A stretch of 5,643 bases of DNA from Candidatus Eiseniibacteriota bacterium (GTDB lineage: Bacteria > Arandabacterota > Arandabacteria > Arandabacterales > Arandabacteraceae), in contig JAUVJV010000178.1 in assembly GCA_030592245.1 (NCBI GenBank), forward strand, positions 1 to 5,643, read 5' to 3'. The stretch's first letter is position 1. Every line of letters starts with the position of its first letter. The position numbers and the translations under genes are program-made. Shown here in pieces: positions 1-5,643 of this stretch. The notes under the pieces are model-generated. The model was given only the letters and a program-made list of their open reading frames with translations. It was not told the origin of the DNA and ran no database searches.

Positions 1-217
1 CCCAGACGACCCGGTAGTACCCGGGAACGAGGCTCGCGGCCCGAAGGGTGCGGACCAATTGACCGGTAACCGAATATACCGCCACATTCACCCTGCTCAT
101 GTCCTCGGAAGGATCAGGCCACGACTTCTCCGGAGCCTGTCCGGACGTTCTCGGCAGCCCGAACACAATCGTGGTCGCGTCGCGGCAGGGATTCGGTGTC
201 GGCGCGCCCAGCGCAAA
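1..217 (-). other. Start of FlgD-like / type IX-like C-terminal sorting domain
   Basis: From residue 1597 the protein reads FALGAPTPNPCRDATTIVFG, then VNVAVYSVTGQLVRTL and PGYYRVVW, where the window ends. This is the usual plan of C-terminal FlgD-like Ig domains in FCB-group secreted proteins: PNP, a strand with an I/V-x-F/Y-x-LP end, V-x-x-x-VY/IYD-x-x-G-x-x-V-R-x-L, and a final W that normally precedes DG and a GxYF strand. The last strands are outside the window. A loop of about 19 residues (1619-1637), rich in S, P, E and D, lies between the first two strands and is longer than usual. Such domains direct secretion or surface attachment in some lineages, but whether that applies here cannot be seen. 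Confidence 0.75.
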
Positions 218-3200
218 ACGCCTGGGGGCATCCTCGTAGGCCTTCCCATCGACCGGCCCGAAGAAGGTCTCCTCATCATAGCCGTCGACGATTCCCAGGG
301 TATAATAGAACGGGCGCCGGGCTGCCACGAGGGTGTCGGCAAACACATGAGTCGAGTCGCCCCCCAGCTCAAACTCGGTCCTGAGATGGGTATGCCTGTC
401 CGGCGGTAAAGGCCGGTTGTCGGGATACCGGTAGAACCTGTACCTGATCCCATTATCATGCTCCCTGACATTCAAGAGCAGTGAGATCTGTCCGTCCTGT
501 GAGAGAGCTTCGAGACGTTCAACCGTCGCGACGGTCCTCTCGCCTCCGAACTTGAGCCCCCGCACCACATCCGTCGCGAGGCGGTGATCCACCCACATGA
601 CCGTGCTGTCGCTTAAGACCGGCATCACCTGGTCATCCGCCTGCCTCGAGATTGGGTATTCCTCCCCGGAAGCAAGACTGTAGGCATATATGTCCCAGTT
701 CCCGTCCCTGTTGTCCTGCCAGACCACAAGATCGCCTGAGACCGACGGATTGAGCTGCAGACCATCCTCCCGGGCTATGGTGAGCCGCTCTCCTGTTTCC
801 AGGTTGAGACCGGCGATGTCGCCGCCGTCGCGCGAGCGATCCTCCCAGACAACGATGCTCCCCCAGACCGAGGGATCCGCCTGGTCGCCCTCTCCGGCAG
901 AGAGACCGACAAGCGAGTCGGCCACAAGGTCATACGCAAGGAGGCCGGTACTCTCACCGGTCTTCTCTTCCCATGCCACCAACCTGTGGGATATCTCGGG
1001 ATTCGACACCTCACCCCCTGCCAGGGTACGTATGGTGTCGATCTCTCCGGCGCTCCGCTTAAGGTAGAGACTCGACTTCCCGGGTGAGTTACCGACCCAG
1101 ACGATGTTCTTCCCCGACACGGCCGGCTGCGTCTCGTTCTCGGGGGCCGTGCTCACGATGGAGAGCAAGCTGTCTGTGAGGTCATAGGCAACTATGTCCC
1201 CACCCTGGCTGAAAACGACTTTGTTCCTCGCAAGATCGATATCCTTACCTCTCGACTCAAACACCAGGTGCCCCGGATCATCAGGACTGGCGACGAATAT
1301 GCAGTTGCATTGCGGCGAGGCCATCGCCACCGCGCTCCTTGAGACCTCGAGCTCGGAGATGCTGACACCCAGGGGCATGGAAAGGACTTCGCCCGCCACT
1401 CCGGAGTTTATCTGGAAAGGATAAGTGTTATTGCTCAAGTGATACTCGAGCACCCTCTCCTCCTGATCGACGACAACATAGATCATCACGAAGTCATCTC
1501 GAAATGTGTCAATCACATGCGCCGCCTTGACCGTGACTTCCTCTTCCGGAACCAGAGAGTCGACTATGAAGCTGGCAAACCGGCGCTCCTCGGCAAGCAC
1601 ACTATCGTAGAAAGACACGCTGAAGGCGCGCGCAACGTCAGCCCCAAGGTTCTCGATGAGGGCCACGACCATGGCGGTATCACCCAGGGAGACCGGATAA
1701 GGCTCGACTTCGCTGAGGCGGACCGCCAGGTCGGCGACCGACATATACAGCCTGTAATGGGCGAGGTTGTTGAGCTCGGACATCTCCGGGATGTCATTCC
1801 CATGGTCTAAGCTCACATAGATCAGCCAGTTGGAGCTTCCACCCGGGACCTCCCAGTCAATATTGAGCACGGTATCCTGCTTGGCGGGAAGGCTGCCGAT
1901 CACAACGGAGGCGATCAGCCGGCTCTCCTCAAGCTCATAGTAGTAGATGTTCACCGAGAACTCACCCACATCCCAGTGCCCGACATTACTCACCGTCACG
2001 TCGATCTCCACCCCATCGCCCACGCGGGGCTTCTCAGGTGTCACGGATATGTCCGAGGCGCTCAGGGCCAGGTCGGGCAGCGGAACATTGGCATTGGGCG
2101 TGAAACCGTAGAGCCCGGTATTCCACTGATCCCCCCTGGACTGGGAATACTCGACCCTTCCCTTACCGCTGGCTCCTATGAACCGCCAGACATTCACCTC
2201 TCCATCCATCGTTGCGGCCGCAATCTCGATGAAGCCGTCGCCGTCGAGGTCATCCACCACGGGAGTCGAATATACATTGCCCAGGACGGCGAGCGGGAAT
2301 CCGAGTACGCGGCCGTCCGAGCCGAAAGCGTCGATCGTGCTCCTCTCCTCGACGGAGGTTCCCACGAGGCCCTCGATGGAACCGTTGCCGTCGATGTCGG
2401 CATAGACCGGCTCGCAGCGAATGACGGGGTTCCTCGCGTCTGATAAGACCGCGTCACAGTACGATCCGTCGGCATTCCAGGCGACGATGGTCCCGCAGGA
2501 GGTGGACACTGAAACCTCGGGAAGGCCGTCATTATCGACGTCGGCAGGGATGGGTGCGCTCAGCTCGCTGCAGTTGTACGACCATTTGGGCCAACCATTC
2601 CTTACCTTGCCGTCCAGTCCTACGAGATACACCGAGTTCGAGAACAGGCCCGACACGGCTATCTCGAATTCCCCATCTCCGTCGAAGTCCGCCACCGATG
2701 GCGACCCTTTCCCACAGCCGCCCCCGAGAAGTATCGGCCAACCGTCAAGATATGTGCCGTCACCCTTGATGGCGTAAAGTTGGTCACCGAATCCGCCGAC
2801 CAGGACCTCCGCGACGTAGTCCCCGTCGAGATCCGCCACCGCCGGCGCCATCCAGATCGCCGCTCCGCCAAGCTCCACCGGCCAACCCTCGAGCAGCTGT
2901 CCGTCCTCATTCCACGCGTAAACCAGCCCGTCCATGGAAGCTGAGATCACCTCGACCATTCCATCGTCGTCGATGTCGGCCAGGGCCGGGGGCGAATAGA
3001 TGCGCTCGCCGGTCGCCTGGGGCCATCCCGGCAGAAGTGAACCATCGTTGGAAAAGGCATAGATGAGTCCATCGAGTGAGCACACAATGATGTCAGGCTG
3101 TCCGTCGACATTGATGTCACATATGGCCGGCTTGGGACCCAGCCCGCTCGAAGTCTGGATGGGCCAGCCCGGCATATAGGTGCCATCCAGCTCCCACGCG

Positions 3201-5005
3201 TGCAGGCGGCCGTCATAGGAACCGACCACGATCTCCTTGACGCCGTCAAGGTCAAGGTCGGCGGCCGCGACCGAGCCCGATACCGAGCCCCCCATGAACT
3301 GGGGCCAGTGCGCCAGGCGCCTCAGGGGAACCGCGACCACAAGCCCCTCGGTGAAGGAGTAGTTGCCCTGGGAATGGACAGCCTCGATATCAACAGTGAA
3401 ATTCACCTCGTAGGGCTCGGGTATCGAATCACCGATCTGGATCTCAAACGCGAGCGGGTCCGAGACGGACATCCCGGGAAGCGAATCGGCGGTCAACCGT
3501 ATCTCGGAAGGGTAGACGAACTCGTCTTCGGTCCTGATCCAGATGACCAGGTCACGAGCCGTCGCCCCGTGATTCCTGAACTCGAGTTCGATGGTGACAT
3601 CCTCGCCCGGATCGGGCTCGCCGTCATTGTCACCCGTTCGATCATCCACGGTGTAACTCTCGAAGAGGATGATCGGCGACCACACCTCGATATCCAGGAC
3701 CACCGTGTCGGCCGGGTCACCGATGTTCTTGAGACTGACCTGGGTGGGATTACCCTCGTTGGAGTAGTTGGTCGGCGAGGTCCACCAGCTGAAGTTCCTG
3801 TTCCCGGTTGAACCGGGATAGGGATCTCCGTCATCGGAGCCGAAGCCGAAGGTCCTCATTTGCTCCAGGTCGAAGCGCCCGTCCGCCTGTTCCAGGGCAA
3901 CGAGATGATCGACTCCGCTCGAATTGTCTCTCATCCGCTCATCCACGTGATACAGCAGAAGGCCCTCGCCATAATGATCCAGAGCGGCGTCCCATGACTT
4001 GGCCCGGCGGTTCTCCAGCACGAAGTACTGCGGTCCGCCCTCTCCCTGCGACCAGAGGCGCAACGCGTGCGGGCCGTCCTCGATACACGGCAGTTCCAGG
4101 GCCTCCACATTGGCGTCGATCTCCACAGGGTCGATGAAGCCGAGCTGGATCTTGCTCCAGGCATCCAGTCCCACGGGCCGGGCACCGTTGCCGCCCCAGG
4201 ACCCGTACGACATCAACGACCAGGCCCCGAGCCCGAATGAGCTCAAGGTCACGTCATAGAGATCGGGCAGCCCGAGCAGGTGGCCCATCTCGTGGGCAAA
4301 GGTCCCCACCTTGCCGTCCTCAGGCTCGGTTGCATAGGCCCTGACCGCGACGCCGTCTACCGGTTTGACCCGGATGGTGGCGACATGAGAATGGATGTGG
4401 CTGGGATTCAAGGTCCACTCGTAACCCTGGCCCGCATGGATCACGAAAAGGTAGTCAACATAGCCATCGTCGTCGCCGCTTGAGGGTATGCCGTCGGGGC
4501 CATCATTATCGAAGCGGGAGAAGTCAACAGTCTCGTCCGCCGCATCCACCGCGTCTTCCACCATCTTCTGGGCGTTCCTCGGATAGGATCCCATGCCCTT
4601 CCTGTTATTGGCATAATAGGAATTCGTCTCAGGCAGCATGAGCCACCCGTACACCTCACCGGTCACGTCGAGGTTCCCGTACGAAGTCCAGTTGTAGTAG
4701 TTGCGCATACTCCACTCCTGTTCAGTGCTGAACAGAAGATCACGGTAGGTCTGCCTTGAATGGAGAATCGTATCGGCCTGGACATCCACGAAGTCGACAA
4801 GCAGCACCAGGACCTTCACCGACCCGGGAAGAGCCCTGGCTGAGCGCATCTCAAGCTCGGAGCTCTCAAGCAGAAGAGCCTCCTGAGCGTCCTCGATCCT
4901 GCCTTCACGCACAAGCCGCGCCAAAAGATCGGGCCTGACCGGCACCGCCCAGGCCAGGCCGGCCAGCAACATCACGAGGACAATTGCGGCTATTGCTGAT
5001 CTCAT
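1..5005 (-). CDS. Giant secreted M6-family metalloprotease with two beta-propellers, CARDB domains and FlgD-like C-terminal domain (3' end cut by window)
   Basis: One stop-free frame of 1668 codons runs from ATG at 5005 off base 1. Residues 1-20 are a Sec signal peptide: MR, a hydrophobic core, then AWA before V21. A short pro-region follows to about 60. The M6 peptidase domain spans about 62-300, with a calcium-type acidic segment at 166-184, zinc motif H238-E-M-G-H242-xx-G245-xx-D248 and a Met-turn (WSLMSYGSW, M265). Residues 300-445 resemble the usual M6 extension (YFVLENR, LLLYHVDE). Then come an Ig-like segment (446-560), eight FG-GAP/VCBS repeats (565-968), two CARDB-like domains (975-1200), six TolB-like repeats (1252-1492), an Fn3-like segment (1495-1590) and a FlgD-like domain from 1597 (TPNP, VYSVTGQLVRTL). 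Known M6 enzymes such as InhA cleave extracellular proteins, so secreted proteolysis is inferred; substrate and anchoring are unknown. The start is supported by the signal peptide, an SD-like GAGAGG six bases upstream and the ATGA overlap with the TPR gene. No frameshift is visible. Confidence 0.93.
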   Translation of the reverse strand, partial: MRSAIAAIVLVMLLAGLAWAVPVRPDLLARLVREGRIEDAQEALLLESSELEMRSARALPGSVKVLVLLVDFVDVQADTILHSRQTYRDLLFSTEQEWSMRNYYNWTSYGNLDVTGEVYGWLMLPETNSYYANNRKGMGSYPRNAQKMVEDAVDAADETVDFSRFDNDGPDGIPSSGDDDGYVDYLFVIHAGQGYEWTLNPSHIHSHVATIRVKPVDGVAVRAYATEPEDGKVGTFAHEMGHLLGLPDLYDVTLSSFGLGAWSLMSYGSWGGNGARPVGLDAWSKIQLGFIDPVEIDANVEALELPCIEDGPHALRLWSQGEGGPQYFVLENRRAKSWDAALDHYGEGLLLYHVDERMRDNSSGVDHLVALEQADGRFDLEQMRTFGFGSDDGDPYPGSTGNRNFSWWTSPTNYSNEGNPTQVSLKNIGDPADTVVLDIEVWSPIILFESYTVDDRTGDNDGEPDPGEDVTIELEFRNHGATARDLVIWIRTEDEFVYPSEIRLTADSLPGMSVSDPLAFEIQIGDSIPEPYEVNFTVDIEAVHSQGNYSFTEGLVVAVPLRRLAHWPQFMGGSVSGSVAAADLDLDGVKEIVVGSYDGRLHAWELDGTYMPGWPIQTSSGLGPKPAICDINVDGQPDIIVCSLDGLIYAFSNDGSLLPGWPQATGERIYSPPALADIDDDGMVEVISASMDGLVYAWNEDGQLLEGWPVELGGAAIWMAPAVADLDGDYVAEVLVGGFGDQLYAIKGDGTYLDGWPILLGGGCGKGSPSVADFDGDGEFEIAVSGLFSNSVYLVGLDGKVRNGWPKWSYNCSELSAPIPADVDNDGLPEVSVSTSCGTIVAWNADGSYCDAVLSDARNPVIRCEPVYADIDGNGSIEGLVGTSVEERSTIDAFGSDGRVLGFPLAVLGNVYSTPVVDDLDGDGFIEIAAATMDGEVNVWRFIGASGKGRVEYSQSRGDQWNTGLYGFTPNANVPLPDLALSASDISVTPEKPRVGDGVEIDVTVSNVGHWDVGEFSVNIYYYELEESRLIASVVIGSLPAKQDTVLNIDWEVPGGSSNWLIYVSLDHGNDIPEMSELNNLAHYRLYMSVADLAVRLSEVEPYPVSLGDTAMVVALIENLGADVARAFSVSFYDSVLAEERRFASFIVDSLVPEEEVTVKAAHVIDTFRDDFVMIYVVVDQEERVLEYHLSNNTYPFQINSGVAGEVLSMPLGVSISELEVSRSAVAMASPQCNCIFVASPDDPGHLVFESRGKDIDLARNKVVFSQGGDIVAYDLTDSLLSIVSTAPENETQPAVSGKNIVWVGNSPGKSSLYLKRSAGEIDTIRTLAGGEVSNPEISHRLVAWEEKTGESTGLLAYDLVADSLVGLSAGEGDQADPSVWGSIVVWEDRSRDGGDIAGLNLETGERLTIAREDGLQLNPSVSGDLVVWQDNRDGNWDIYAYSLASGEEYPISRQADDQVMPVLSDSTVMWVDHRLATDVVRGLKFGGERTVATVERLEALSQDGQISLLLNVREHDNGIRYRFYRYPDNRPLPPDRHTHLRTEFELGGDSTHVFADTLVAARRPFYYTLGIVDGYDEETFFGPVDGKAYEDAPRRFALGAPTPNPCRDATTIVFGLPRTSGQAPEKSWPDPSEDMSRVNVAVYSVTGQLVRTLRAASLVPGYYRVVW
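530..1252 (-). repeat. Protein-level repeat array: six TolB-like repeats (second beta-propeller)
   Basis: Residues 1252-1492 hold six units marked by a hydrophobic strand ending in an aromatic residue: VVF1265, IVW1303, LVAW1345, IVVW1387, LVVW1429 and TVMW1471. Spacing is 38 then exactly 42 residues four times (126 bases). Units 4 and 5 are the clearest: VVWEDRSRDGGDI and VVWQDNRDGNWDIYAYSL, followed by GE and a connector with NPSVSG or DPSVWG. This is the TolB-like / WD40-like propeller style found in many secreted bacterial and archaeal surface proteins. Such propellers usually act as binding platforms; the ligand is unknown. Confidence 0.8.
1406..2083 (-). other. Two tandem CARDB-like Ig domains within the protease
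   Basis: Residues 975-1088 start with LPDLALSASDISVTP and include VGDGVEIDVTVSNVG, then end with a conserved MSELNNLAHY strand. Residues 1089-1200 repeat the plan: VADLAVRLSEVEPYPVSLGD, then VALIENLGADVA, ending EYHLSNNTYPF. The pattern of PDL opening, a G-x-x-V/A strand, N-x-G turn and final NN matches the CARDB adhesion-type module of the Ig-like fold. They probably serve as rigid spacers or adhesive units between the two propellers. Confidence 0.75.
2102..3313 (-). repeat. Protein-level repeat array: eight FG-GAP/VCBS-type calcium-loop repeats (first beta-propeller)
   Basis: Residues 565-968 of the protease contain eight units, each with a loop of the form DxDxDGxxE or a close variant. 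The loops begin at D583, D630, D677, D725, D773, D822, D870 and D919, so spacing is 47-49 residues. After most loops comes a beta-rich stretch (for example EIVVGSYDG), a strand such as LHAWELDG, and a closing GWP. The last unit ends in a QWNTGLYG closure. FG-GAP/VCBS repeats of this kind form integrin-alpha-like propellers whose acidic loops bind calcium; here that is inferred from sequence. Repeats are diverged in DNA, so this is old duplication rather than a recent tandem expansion. Confidence 0.85.
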
Positions 5006-5643
5006 TGTCTGCCTCTCGCGCCGCCCGCCCTGAGCTCAAACACCTTTTGCCTTATCTCAGTCGACTGCGGCATGTACCGGAGCAAGCGCTCATAGCAGGC
5101 GAGCGCATCGGCCCCTCTTCCCAACCCTTCCAGCGCCGAGGCGGCCGCGTAGAGAGCATCGATATTCGCGGGGTCAACATGGAGCACGCGCTGCGCCTGT
5201 GAGAGACCTCTCTCAAGGCGGCCCAGCCTTACATAAGCTCTGGCTATGCCGGCCTGGGTCCCAATATCATCTTTACAAAGAAACTCGGCATGTGAGAAGG
5301 CTCTTTCTGCCTCCTCATTCCTGCCAAGATTGACCAGAGAGAGCCCCAGGTTATAGGCGGCAAGTCCCAGGCCAGGATCGGCGTCGAGCGCTGCCTTAAA
5401 GAACGCCGCGGCGCGCTCGAAGTCTCCCGCGTCGGCCATCACCACCCCGAGCGTCAGGTTTGCAAACGGTGCATAGCTCGGGTTAAGGGCTATCGCCTGG
5501 TCCATCTTCTCTTTAGATTCAGCCAGCATGCCCTGAGTCGCATAGACCTTGCCGAGATAGAAGTAGGATCGCGCATTGGACGGGTCGGCCTCGATAGCCT
5601 CATTGTATACCGCGATGGCCTCGTCGAATCTCTCCGCCTTGGC
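5002..5643 (-). CDS. Tetratricopeptide-repeat (TPR) protein, C-terminal part (5' end outside window)
   Basis: The frame is open from the window edge and gives 213 residues before TGA at 5004-5002. It is built from TPR units of about 34 residues: a partial one (1-23), then full units starting near A24, A58, G93, I127 and I161. A short basic tail ends in RAGGARGRQ. Each unit shows the TPR signature: helix A with small or aromatic residues before LG or G, helix B with A...A, and a DP/NP turn (DPSN, NPSY, DPGL, DPAN). TPR arrays are protein-protein interaction scaffolds, so no enzymatic role is implied. The true start lies upstream; the methionine at 5529 falls inside a repeat and is unlikely to initiate. 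The gene may carry a signal peptide, anchor or other domain upstream that cannot be seen here. It overlaps the protease gene by 4 bases, suggesting one operon and possibly a helper or assembly role, which is inference only. Confidence 0.93.
   Translation of the reverse strand, partial: AKAERFDEAIAVYNEAIEADPSNARSYFYLGKVYATQGMLAESKEKMDQAIALNPSYAPFANLTLGVVMADAGDFERAAAFFKAALDADPGLGLAAYNLGLSLVNLGRNEEAERAFSHAEFLCKDDIGTQAGIARAYVRLGRLERGLSQAQRVLHVDPANIDALYAAASALEGLGRGADALACYERLLRYMPQSTEIRQKVFELRAGGARGRQ
5012..5017 (-). promoter_or_regulatory. Shine-Dalgarno-like site for the M6 protease gene
   Basis: On the minus strand GAGAGG lies six bases before the ATG at 5005, inside the last codons of the TPR gene. 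It is a moderate match to the AGGAGG consensus at a normal distance. Together with the ATGA stop/start overlap it suggests that ribosomes finishing the TPR gene re-initiate on the protease gene. No separate promoter is apparent in the coding sequence just upstream. Confidence 0.6.

Noticed and set aside
59..409. Plus-strand open frame of 116 codons
   Set aside because: It is antisense to the Fn3-like and FlgD-like region of the protease, which matches known families; the plus-strand product is arginine-rich and featureless.
1976..2443. Plus-strand open frame of 155 codons
   Set aside because: It is antisense to the end of the first propeller and the CARDB start; its sequence has no recognisable motif and reflects the acidic repeat codons read backwards.
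530..3313. Repeat arrays as DNA tandem repeats or recombination hot spots
   Set aside because: The repetition is visible in the protein only; the DNA units differ at many positions, so there is no sign of recent slippage or phase-variable repeats.
3200..3811. Plus-strand open frame of 203 codons
   Set aside because: It lies antisense to the Ig-like segment and first repeats of the protease, whose frame is continuous and carries recognisable domains. The plus-strand translation shows no domain, and long antisense frames are expected in GC-rich genes.
3803..3817. Perfect 7-base inverted repeat (cccggtt / aaccggg) as a terminator or operator
   Set aside because: It has a one-base centre, so no stable hairpin loop, no following T-run, and it sits inside a conserved coding stretch of the protease.
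5002..5529. Internal ATG at 5529 as the start of the TPR gene
   Set aside because: The same frame stays open to the window edge and encodes a further full helix pair and a partial TPR upstream, so starting at 5529 would cut a repeat in half.

Overview
The window is entirely protein-coding on the minus strand. It holds two neighbouring genes, both cut by the window edges, with no intergenic space, RNA gene, mobile element or CRISPR array that I can see. Read in the direction of transcription (high to low coordinates), it starts inside a tetratricopeptide-repeat (TPR) protein (5643 to 5002). It then passes, through a 4-base ATGA overlap, into a very large secreted metalloprotease-like protein (5005 to 1) whose C-terminal end lies beyond base 1.

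The large gene is one uninterrupted frame of 1668 codons. From N to C terminus it encodes: a Sec signal peptide; a short pro-region; an M6-family (immune inhibitor A type) zinc metalloprotease domain with HEMGH and a Met-turn; an Ig-like beta-sandwich; eight FG-GAP/VCBS-type calcium-loop repeats of about 48 residues, probably a beta-propeller; two CARDB-like Ig domains; six TolB-like repeats spaced 42 residues apart, probably a second beta-propeller; a fibronectin III-like segment; and the beginning of a FlgD-like / type IX-like C-terminal sorting domain. The only missing part appears to be the last few tens of residues of this final domain.

The sequence is GC-rich, and AGG is a common arginine codon. 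Giant secreted M6 proteases that end in FlgD-like Ig domains, and carry CARDB, FG-GAP and TolB repeats, are typical of bacteria of the FCB group and related candidate phyla known mostly from metagenomes (for example Krumholzibacteria, Eisenbacteria, Latescibacteria, WOR-3). That assignment is inferred from architecture and style; no taxonomic marker gene is present.

The two genes are probably co-transcribed and translationally coupled. The TPR protein would be a protein-interaction scaffold, while the large protein would be exported and would digest or bind extracellular protein or surface polymers. A functional link between them is inferred from the coupling alone. I do not see a clearly new system here. 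The main points of interest are the modular architecture and the two regular repeat arrays within one polypeptide.
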